A stretch of 64,000 nucleotides of DNA, from contig OZ020599.1 of the NCBI GenBank assembly GCA_963971535.1, positions 95,126,048 to 95,190,047 of the forward strand, written 5' to 3'. Positions within the stretch are counted from its first letter, which is position 1, and the number at the start of each line of letters is the position of its first letter. The position numbers and the translations under genes are program-made. The notes beneath the pieces are model-generated. The model did no database searches. It saw only the letters and a list, made by a program, of their open reading frames with translations, and had not been told where the DNA came from. This document shows positions 55,742-64,000 of the stretch, one piece after another. Source of the DNA: Notolepis coatsorum (Eukaryota; Chordata; Actinopteri; Aulopiformes; Paralepididae).

Positions 55742-57048
55742 CACACACCATCCAAACGACAGATGAGCAGCCAGTTAGAAAAAAAGCATATCGGGTCTCA
55801 CCGAAGAAAAAGGCTGTTGTGGATAGGGAAGTGAAGTCCATGCTTGAAAAAGGAATTATCCAACCTTCCAAGTCTCCCTGGGCTGCTCCCATGGTAATCG
55901 TTAAGAAAAAGGATGGAGGTGTGGACTATAGGGGTCTCAACTCCAAGACCCATCTTGACGCCTACCCTATGCCAAACATTCATGAAATCTTGGAATCGCT
56001 AAATGGTGCAAAGGTGTTCAGCACCTTAGACCTCAAAAGGGGCTACTGGCAGGTGAGGATGGATCCAGCCAGTCAGCAGAAAACTGCCTTTGTGACCCAT
56101 GCTGGACTCTTTGAATTTAGAGTCATGCCTTTTGGCTTGAAGAATGCTGCTGCTACATTTCAGCGCTTAATGGAAGTGGTGCTAGTTGATCTTAAGGGAG
56201 TCAAGTGCTTTGTTTACATAGATGACATTATAGTCTATTCAAAATCTGAAGCACAGCACCTTCAGGATCTGGCTGATGTTTTTCTCCGCCTGCAGAAGGC
56301 AAACCTCATCTTGAACCTCAAGAAGTGCAACTTAATGCAACACCGCTTGCAGTTCCTTGGACACATTGTGACTACTGAAGGAATTGTCACTGACAACCAA
56401 AAGGTTGAGGCAATCCAGGCCTTTCCTACTCCCAGGGCACTACCGGAGGTCGCACGTTTTCTTGGAATGGTGGGCTGGTACCATAGGTTCATTCCTAGGT
56501 TTGCAGAATGGTCTGCAGCCCTTAATGCCCTGAAAAAGAAAGATGTAAAATGGCAATGGACACCAGAGTGCCAAGGCGCATTCGAGAACCTCAAGGCAGC
56601 ACTCCAGTCAGCTCCTATCTTGCAACAGCCAGACTACAGCCTTCCATTCACACTGCAGACCGATGCTAGTGGGATAGGCGTAGGAGCCGTACTGACCCAG
56701 CAGAGAGACGGACAGGACCATGTTCTTGCTTTTGCCTCAAGATTGTTGAAGCCAGCTGAAATCAACTATTCTGTCGCAGAGAAAGAATGTCTTGCTGTTG
56801 TATGGGCTGTGGAGAAGTGGCAGGCCTTGATCAAGGGTCAACGGTTTGAAGTAATTACCGACCACGCTGCCCTTGTTTGGGCTTTCAACAACCCCAAACC
56901 CACATCAAGGCTCATCAGGTGGACCATTCGGCTTCAGGATTTTGATTTCCAGGTGGTATATCGGAAGGGAAAATTGAACATGGTACCTGATGCTTTGTCA
57001 CGGCCCGGGCATTCACAACCCCAGACTCCATTGCTGCAGCCTGTGTGA
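55735..57048 (+). CDS. gypsy RT and RNase H, open frame
   Basis: 437 residues without a stop: APMVIVKKKDGG, FSTLDLKRGYWQVRMD, MPFGLKNAAATFQRLM, the catalytic FVYIDDIIVYSKS, and RNase H with LQTDASGIGVGAVL, EKECLAVVWA and DALSRP. Intact in this segment although the element as a whole is broken. Confidence 0.9.
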   Translation: MVTHTIQTTDEQPVRKKAYRVSPKKKAVVDREVKSMLEKGIIQPSKSPWAAPMVIVKKKDGGVDYRGLNSKTHLDAYPMPNIHEILESLNGAKVFSTLDLKRGYWQVRMDPASQQKTAFVTHAGLFEFRVMPFGLKNAAATFQRLMEVVLVDLKGVKCFVYIDDIIVYSKSEAQHLQDLADVFLRLQKANLILNLKKCNLMQHRLQFLGHIVTTEGIVTDNQKVEAIQAFPTPRALPEVARFLGMVGWYHRFIPRFAEWSAALNALKKKDVKWQWTPECQGAFENLKAALQSAPILQQPDYSLPFTLQTDASGIGVGAVLTQQRDGQDHVLAFASRLLKPAEINYSVAEKECLAVVWAVEKWQALIKGQRFEVITDHAALVWAFNNPKPTSRLIRWTIRLQDFDFQVVYRKGKLNMVPDALSRPGHSQPQTPLLQPV

Positions 57049-57142
57049 CCAATCAGGACAAAAGTGATACTTTGGGATGCGATCTACCAGCTGATTGGGC
57101 AGAGATTGCTGATGCCCAAGCTTCTGACGTAGAATCCAAGCT

Positions 57143-58334
57143 TTGATGGAGGAGGTAGAAAAAGGAAATCCAAAAGCAGGTCGGATAGTCTATGTTCTTG
57201 AAAATGGAATCCTGTTCAGACAAATACCTGGTCAAACTCTAGGCCACAAGTTACAGCTTTTCGTGCCTAGATCACTAAGGGAGTCCTTTCTGAAGTATTA
57301 TCATGACAACCCTCTTAGTGGTCACATGGGAAGGCTGAAGACACTGTTGCGACTGCTGGAGGTAGCCTACTGGCCTCAAGTCAGGAATGATGTGTGGGCC
57401 TATACAAATAACTGTCTCATATGCCAGCAGTACAAACCTGGGTGTCAGAAACCGGCTGGTTTCCTTCAATCCACCACGGTCAGCAAACCAGGGGAGATAA
57501 TAATAATAATAACTTTATTTGATGTTGGGGATTGACTTGATGGGTCCTTTCCCCAGAAGTAAGAAGGGGAATCAGTATCTTCTGGTTATAGTAGACTACT
57601 GTTCTAAGTGGGTGGAACACTTCCCTTTACGAGACTCTAAAACACCAAAGATAATACATATCCTCAGACAGGAGATCTTCCTTCGCTGGGGAACCCCAAA
57701 GTACCTCTTATCTGACAGGGGCTCACAGTTCACCAGCCAACTCTTAAAAGAACTCTGTCGCCAGTGGGGTGTAGTCAAAAAACTGACCACAAGCTACCAC
57801 CCCCAAACTAACTTGATCGAGAGAGTCAACAGAAACCTGAAGACCATGGTGGCCTCTTAGGTCAAAGATCATCATCAGGATTGGGATCTGTGGTTGGGCG
57901 AGTTCCGCTTTGCCATCAACACCGCCTACCATGAGAGTACTAGGTTCACTCCCGCAGAGATTGCGCTGGGAAGAAAATTGAAAGGACCCCTGGAGCGACT
58001 TCTATATCAGCCTCCCAAGCCGGACCAAAATGCCTACTCCATGTTAGAAAGGCAACAGCAAATCCTGCAACAAGTTCAGCTAAATGTGGCTCAAGCCCAG
58101 GAGCGTCAAGCTCGAGGCTACAATAGAAGGAGGTTTCCTGTCACATACCAAGTAGGAGAGAAGGTATGGGTTAAGTTGCACCCACTGCCAAGGCCATGTT
58201 TATGGCAAAACTTGCTCCAAGAGGGATTTTTCAGGCCTCCTAAAATATTCTCCATAAACCGAGGACAGTTCAGCTGCAGTCGTGCTTCCCAGTGGATTAC
58301 TTTTATTCTTTTCCTTTTTGAAGATGTGGATTAA
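57143..58334 (+). pseudogene. gypsy integrase, broken
   Basis: Zinc domain with HMGRLKTLL and CLICQQYKPG, then a 25-bp insertion of ATA repeats plus ACTTTATTTG at about 57500-57524 that causes a stop. The core resumes at 57519 (GIDLMGPFP, SDRGSQFTSQ, SYHPQTNLIERVN) up to TAG at 57858-57860, resumes again at 57894, and loses frame near 58190. Confidence 0.87.
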
Positions 58335-58504
58335 CCCAGGATTTATCACCTTTTGGACACTCAAAGGTTTGAGTGTTGTTGGTTGGACACTACTACAGTA
58401 GTTCTACCATGCAGGGCTGCATGGTCTGGTAGGCCTGAACATTTATGTTGGTGCTAATGGACTGTAAAGCTGACAGGACTGTTCTTATTGGTTTGATATG
58501 ATTT

Positions 58505-58646
58505 TGTTGTACAATATGTTGCTATGGGATGCCCCATTTAGTTTGATCCTCCTTTTGTTTAATATAACACTTTGAATTTAACACTGTTCCAGTACTCTCA
58601 TTCTTTATTGCTGAACAGGTTTGTTTATTATTTCAAGCTTGTTACA
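58505..58646 (+). repeat. gypsy 3' LTR, 142 bp
   Basis: Same as the 5' LTR except for three bases. Confidence 0.85.
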
Positions 58647-58893
58647 ACGCGTGGGAGGCTCACACTGCCCCAGATACTTCCTGACTGCTGTACAGGCATC
58701 ACCAAACCGACCTGTAGGAGTCGCTGTCCACAACGTCCAATCCCCACCCATCGACTTTCCACCCGCTACCTCTGCCAATTGAGATAGTATGACGACTGGT
58801 CCAAGCCGCAGGCAATGCTGACTCCGGGAGTCGAGACCGCAGCCTCTTGCATTGGTGACGAGCGCAATCTCCGCTACGCCACCCAGCCACCTA
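58647..58893 (-). mobile_element. tRNA-derived SINE, 3'-truncated
   Basis: Minus strand: GGTGGCTGGGTGGCGTAGCG (A box) and GGTCTCGACTCCC (B box), then the body shared with 8371-8830. Its 3' side stops exactly at the gypsy LTR edge. Confidence 0.72.
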
Positions 58894-59164
58894 GGAATAT
58901 TATTCTAAAGCATGTGTGCAGTCAAACAAGAGACAAAGGTAGTTTAGTTTAGTATTGGCCAAGCTCTCAAGAAATGCACACACACTGCTACAGAGCCACG
59001 GTCACTGAGGGAAGTCTAGTCTTCATGCTGGTGTTTCGATGACCAGGCGGACCCATATGTCTATGTTTGTTTACTCTAACACTGACATAAACAAACCTTT
59101 TACATTATTTGACATGTAGCTGTTGTTATATCAACACAGACTCAATCAGTTTGAACTATTGACT

Positions 59165-59378
59165 ACTGTCATAGGGCATACAGACCCTCACCTGCATATC
59201 TTCTCATATCTTCAAAGAACTTCTCATATCTTTATTCAGATCAAATTGTATTTCCTATATTTATGTCTTTCTACTATTACCCTGCCCATACCTGTACCTC
59301 CCCTCCCCCCTCCCCCATGCTGCAATGAATGCTGCTCAAATGTCCCCAAGGGGATCAATAAAGGAATATCTTATCTTA
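59165..59378 (+). repeat. L2-type LINE 3' UTR, copy E
   Basis: CCTGCCCATACCTGTACCTC ... GGGGATCAATAAAGGAATAT then CTTATCTTA. Confidence 0.7.
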
Positions 59379-59707
59379 TGAAATGTGAAATGGGAATAGT
59401 GTCAATAATATTTGATCCACTAGAAGTTAGAACAATGAGAGAGAAGATATGAGTGATTATTCATTTTCAATCTCTTCACTCCCACCACCATGGAATTCTG
59501 GAACAAATTCATGGAACAAATATCTTCTCAGATGGGGGTACCTGGCACAAACCCTTATCAAATGGGGGTCCATGACTTATTATGTATCTGTGGTAATATT
59601 GCCTTTGAATTCCATAACTAAAATGTGTGAATAATTAGGAAACCATAACATTATGCCTTGTATACTGTTTAGCAGAATGGGCTGCAGGGCTAAATGAGGA
59701 ACGAGAC

Positions 59708-60788
59708 TAGAGTTGTTCCGATACCGATACCAGTATCGGAAATGCCGCCGATACTGCCTAAAATGCTGGTATCGGTATCGGCGAGTACCCTCTAATGTTG
59801 CGCTCCGATACCATATGACGTAATTTATCAACAACACTGCGGACGTTGGGCTCTGTAGATATACCCTACTCGCTGAGTGAGCATTATAAAACAAACGTGT
59901 GCTTAATCGACCGTGAATTAAAGTGTCAATTGTCATTTTAACAGCAGAGCAGATACTTTCTTAAAATGCCATCGTCCCGGCAGAGCGCTGTTGACGGGGA
60001 GCTCTGATGTTATTAGCATTAGCTGAACAGCTAACCGAAAGCTAGCATTAACTAACGTTAAAGGTTTAGCCATAACGTTACCTTGGCTAAAGTTGGGGCT
60101 ATTCATAATCCAGCAATAATGGCTGCAGACCTGCAAGCAAAGTACAGCAAGTTGGCAAAGGAGTATTCCAAGTTAAATCACAATGTCACCAGTAAAGTTA
60201 GTTTTTCCATATACCGGTAGCTCTGATGCTAGCTAACCTAGCTCACGGTAACGTCGTCATTGCACAATTGCACGTCGCGTACACAATTAATGACATGTTG
60301 CGGACAGCCATATCGGCGACAATGTTTAGCTTTTAGTGCCAAATGATAAGAGTCTGAGGCGGAGTCTCAAAAGAGAATGTTGAATATTTATTGTGCAAAA
60401 ATCACAACAACAGAGCCTCTGCTACTAAACGGATCCTTCTTGTGGAAGCAAGTGCAGCAACGAATAATGTCCGTGTGGAACTAATGTGCCAACAACCTTT
60501 CCGTGGGTGAACTCATTGAGATAGTTTTCAATTACTGATACTAATACTAATCTATACAATCACCTGTTGTTGAATAAAACGTTATAGTTATTACTAAAAA
60601 AAAACAGTATATAAACAGTAGCTGTATTAAAAAAAAAAAAAAAAATTTATAATTTATAATATTTTTTTTATTTTCTTATTTTTTTAATGTATGCACTGGT
60701 ATCGGATAAGTATCGGTATCGGCCGATACCCAAAGCTTAGGTATCGGAATCGGATCGGAAAGAAAAAAATGGTATCGGAACATCTCTA
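59708..60788. mobile_element. 1.08-kb hAT element carrying a host gene fragment
   Basis: Ends TAGAGTTGTTCCGATACC and GGTATCGGAACATCTCTA are inverted. Exact 8-bp TSD AACGAGAC (59700-59707, 60789-60796). No transposase. The middle (about 59930-60210) is not repeat-like and contains the ppp1r21-like exon below. Confidence 0.88.
60119..60172 (+). pseudogene. captured first coding exon of ppp1r21 (candidate)
   Basis: ATG at 60119 opens MAADLQAKYSKLAKEYSK, which I recognise as the N terminus of PPP1R21, whose KLRAQ domain begins ELQ.KY.KLA.EYSKLRAQ. After this the sequence reads GTTAAATC, i.e. a donor-like intron start, not the next residues, so genomic exon plus intron was captured. 5' UTR-like sequence precedes it. 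It lies wholly within the hAT TSDs, so it is a transduplicated fragment, not the resident gene. Confidence 0.6.
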
Positions 60789-60829
60789 AACGAGACTAGA
60801 GACACTAGAACAGACAAAGGTCACACCTA

Positions 60830-61618
60830 CTGTGACCAGATTACAACCACACCTACGGGGGCCACTAGCAAAACCCCGCTGTACTCAGCAAAAGACCACA
60901 CCAAGGAGGGGGGCCATCAAGACCCCCCCTTCTGTTCACTGAGGGAAGACGACACCAACCCCCACCCACGGACAAGAATCTGTTGGGGACAGACCCAACA
61001 GGAAGACAAAGACGGGGGCCACTAGCGGCCCCCTCTGGGTATTGAGTCAAGATCCACACAGGAGATCAAGGAGGTGGGGGCAGCCGCCCCCCCCCCCCAG
61101 AGAAACCCAGAGGTGGGGGCTGCCAGCCCCCACCGGAGACCGCCCACAGAAGACGCCTGATTGGACCAACTGTATTAGTAAAATGTGCTATTATTGGCCA
61201 GAAATTATAGTATATAAGAGCGAACATATTGGTAGTTCAGGAGCCCAGACCACCCCAACCCCAGGGTCTGCGGCTCCACCCCTCCCCACCAGAGAGACTG
61301 TGCTGTTTTTGATGTAAGTAAGCCGGATGGAACCATTATGTTTGGTTAGAATAGAATGTAACTTAGCTTAGAAACCAGGCTTACTTATATGCAAAAAGGG
61401 CTTACAGTATTGTGTGTTCAAATTATGTTAACGAATGACTGTTGTATGTACCTATGTTGGGGTTTGAGATGCAAACCTTGTTGATTCCTGTACACAGCAG
61501 ACATGTTAATGTTTTCTGATAATCCTTGTATGTGAAAGGCAACCTTTTATTCACTCTTGGCCCTGGGTCAAATAAATCAGTTGAGTTGAACTAGAGTTCT
61601 GGTTGTCTGGCTTACACG
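60830..61618 (+). other. LTR-like unit (promoter and poly(A) signal), possible solo LTR
   Basis: TATATAA at 61211-61217, CCAAT-type GATTGG/ATTGGCC upstream, AATAAA at 61571-61576 and a GGCTTACA end suggest U3-R-U5. No TSD or matching second LTR found; the start is uncertain. Confidence 0.35.
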
Positions 61619-61905
61619 TTTATTTCTCATCTGCTTAAGTCAGATGAGGAGACCAACCATTCTATCACTTATGATCCTTTCTCCTTCCAGATAGCAATCT
61701 CATTGTACTGTACAATAACCTTAGATTATTGTAAGATTCTATAGGAATATACTACATATCAATTGAGGGTCCTTGACAAAATGTTTGAGAACCACTGCAA
61801 TAAAAACCACACAGAGGTGATTTATTGTCTGTCTGTAATGACTGTCTTCATCACAAACTGTAAAACAGATTGTGGAGGTTATAGGTTATACTATAAAAGA
61901 TTATA

Positions 61906-62060
61906 GGGGGGCGCCAGGGTGGCGCACCAAGCAACGCACTGTAGTGCAACACGGCCGTCCGGGGTTCGAATACTTTCGGCAACCAACATGCCCTTCCGCG
62001 TTGCTCTGATTGGCCAGCGATAATGCGCATGCGCGCGTTACCGGCGTAGGGAAAAGTCAC
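61906..62060 (+). repeat. tRNA-SINE-like unit, inverted to 62785-62900
   Basis: A-box-like GGTGGCGCACCAAGC and B-box-like GGGGTTCGAATAC head a block (CTTTCGGCAACCAACATGCC, CCTTCCGCGTTGCT) that recurs in reverse at 62840-62897. Confidence 0.5.
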
Positions 62061-62784
62061 ATGAAACACTGCAGACCACTGATTGGTCAGAAGAGAGACA
62101 CGTCACTCGTTGGAGGCTCTCCACAAAAACAGAAAGCCGCCATCTTTAATGTCTCGCATAGGATTTCATTTGCAGCAGGAACAAGTGCAATAAACAAAAA
62201 AGGATACAGTCACTGTGTATTCTGCCTCATTTATTGATGAAACTAAACCGACATCAACACAATTTGCCACCGAGCCGAGAGTTTTGTCTCACAAAAAGAT
62301 CGCTGACTTGTTAAGCTTGTTGTTAGGTTAGGTGCTAATGTTGTGCTAGCATTTTAGCATGGCTATCATACATAGCGTGATCAATATAACTCGCTATTGA
62401 TTGTTTGTACTAGTAACTAATGGTTAATGCTAGTAGAATAGACACAATGTGAGGTAATCACCATCCATTTTAAACCGGTTATTACAATGCTAACGTTAGC
62501 AGATAGACGCGAGACTGGTGCCGTTACAGCTTGTTAGCCTAATGCTAATGCTAACGTTAACGTTAGCAGATAGACATAGACACGAGAGCCTAGGTAACGT
62601 TAAAGCAATGAGAGGTAGCGTTAGCAGAATAGACACAACAAGAGTCTCGTTAATGTTATTATTGATTGATTGATTGATTGAAAACTGTGTTTTACTCTGG
62701 CTTGCGCCTAGCTCGTGGACATAGCTATGCTGGAGCTCTCAGCTGTACACCAGCAGCCCCCGCCTCCCCACAGGGAGACAAGTA

Positions 62785-62900
62785 CGAAATGCGCATGCGC
62801 GCGTTACCGGCGTAGGGGGAAAACGAGCGTAGAGGGCTTGCCGATCGCTGGCCAATCGCAGCAACGCGGAAGGGCATGTTGGTTGCCGAAAGTATTCACG
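62785..62900 (-). repeat. inverted partner of 61906-62060
   Basis: Contains the reverse of the CGGCAACCAACATGCCCTTC block but also, in direct orientation, AATGCGCATGCGCGCGTTAC found at 62022. Confidence 0.6.
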
Positions 62901-63001
62901 CGACCTGGTGACCCTTGCCGCATGTCTTCCCCCATATCTCTCCTCCCATCCTTCCTCTCTGCCGGACTTGTGCAATAAACTAACACAAATCTACCAAAAA
63001 C

Positions 63002-63148
<147 letters not shown>

Positions 63149-63381
63149 TATTATAGGTAGTCTTGTGATTGATGCCTACATTCAATTAATTCCGGGGAAA
63201 AGCAGGACACATAATGATGATAAAATTATGTCATATGAAGGCCAAAACATGATGTTGTGTAACCCAACTTCATCAGGAGCAACACTATAACCCATCCATC
63301 TACATTCATTGCACACACATCCACATTGCACACACTCACTTTAAACACTCACCTTTAACATTCACTTCAGACACTTTAAAC

Positions 63382-63466
63382 CAGGGGTAGGCAACCCTAG
63401 GCACGCGTGCCTGCATAGGCACGCGGGGGCATTTTCATAGGCACAGGGGGCAGCATTAATTTTTTT

Positions 63467-63497
<31 letters not shown>

Positions 63498-64000
63498 GCT
63501 TTGAAATATTATAGTGAAATATTTTGCACTGTTGTCGCATTTATCTTGTTGAAATCCTCCCACAGGTTATTTTTACTACCACATGTTTAATTGAGACCCT
63601 TTATTTGTTTATTATTTCAATTTAGCTGGAAATACATTGCTACATCATTCAGTAACATTTGCAGAGCCTTATAACAAAAACATTATTACGGTAACCATTG
63701 TGACCAGTGGGATTAATCAACACATTTTATTATTTATTTTTCTATTTCATTGAACATTGCACATGTTAAAAGCAATTTTTTTACTCAAAATGTGAGTATT
63801 ACCAAGTCAACGTGTGTTATAAAACAATGACAATAAACATAGTTTTATTAGGTTGAAATAATGTGGTTGTGTACTTATTTTTCTGTTAACTTATTATGGA
63901 TTGAAAACTGAAAACCTTAATGCAGTAACTGAACTCAATATTTTAAAGTTCTGGTAACTTATTATTATTTATTTTTTTACAGTGTAGTCTTGCGATCAAT
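63382..64000. mobile_element. possible hAT end running off the window
   Basis: CAGGGGTAGGCAACCCTAGG resembles a hAT terminus; no right end in the window. The rest is AT-rich with a (TA)n tract at 63470-63490. Confidence 0.35.

Larger units (their letters stand above)
53624..58646 (+). mobile_element. degenerate Ty3/gypsy LTR retrotransposon
   Basis: Two 142-bp LTRs (53624-53765, 58505-58646), TG...CA, differing at three positions by eye, flank Gag, protease, RT/RNase H and integrase in Ty3/gypsy order. The flanks (CACTG left, ACGCG right) do not match, so no TSD is visible. No clear polypurine tract. Several stops and frameshifts. Confidence 0.88.

Noticed and set aside
60119..60172. Resident ppp1r21 gene
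   Set aside because: The exon lies wholly between hAT ends and 8-bp TSDs, and no further ppp1r21 exons were seen.

Overview
This is nuclear DNA of a bony fish, most likely a teleost. It holds spliced vertebrate genes with GT-AG introns, a neighbouring gene pair also adjacent in mammals, and dense teleost-type transposons (BEL/Pao, Ty3/gypsy, L2-, L1- and jockey-like LINEs, hAT, piggyBac/Kolobok-like, tRNA SINEs), plus long microsatellites. There is no sign of prokaryotic organisation. I cannot name the species.

Host genes. Both host genes lie on the minus strand. (1) slc17a9, the vesicular nucleotide (ATP) transporter: eight coding exons at 39795-39916, 35132-35329, 32201-32340, 8949-9048, 7885-8009, 7050-7146, 6589-6685 and 5249-5336. 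All exon phases agree. The gene starts inside the window and its 3' exons lie beyond the left edge. (2) gid8 (twa1), a subunit of the CTLH/GID ubiquitin ligase: complete at 229 codons in four coding exons at 50918-51038, 49363-49559, 44529-44726 and 41757-41930. Everything else of size is transposon sequence in introns or flanks.

Layout. 1-5.2 kb: LINE 3' end, a small MULE-like MITE, and a GC-rich block ending in a DIRS-like inverted structure. 5.2-9.1 kb: slc17a9 exons 4-8 with simple repeats and SINEs. 9.1-32.2 kb: the giant third intron of slc17a9, holding a young, intact BEL/Pao retrotransposon (11481-20606, minus), an L1 fragment cut by an L2-type LINE (21.3-23.8 kb), and a second BEL element (24634-30552, plus) that has lost RT, RNase H and integrase but keeps matching LTR ends and the same tRNA-Tyr-type primer site. 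31.6-35.1 kb: two hAT elements with the same terminal sequence, one of them carrying a third hAT. 35.3-38.7 kb: a LINE split first by an L1 and then by a 1.55-kb foldback element with 9-bp target duplications. 39.8-51.6 kb: slc17a9 exon 1 and gid8, with Kolobok-like, MULE-like, piggyBac-like and L1 insertions in the gid8 introns. 51.6-64 kb: gene-free in this window, with a broken Ty3/gypsy element, a hAT element that appears to have captured the first coding exon of ppp1r21, an LTR-like unit, SINEs and microsatellites.

Most striking points: the autonomous/non-autonomous BEL pair in one intron; the hAT gene-fragment capture; a long-inverted-repeat, 9-bp-TSD (MULE-like) family; a ~145-bp repeat present ten times, almost always antisense to the genes; and microsatellites or LINE sequence that form part of splice-acceptor regions. 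All calls come from reading the sequence by eye. Family names are recognition, not database hits.
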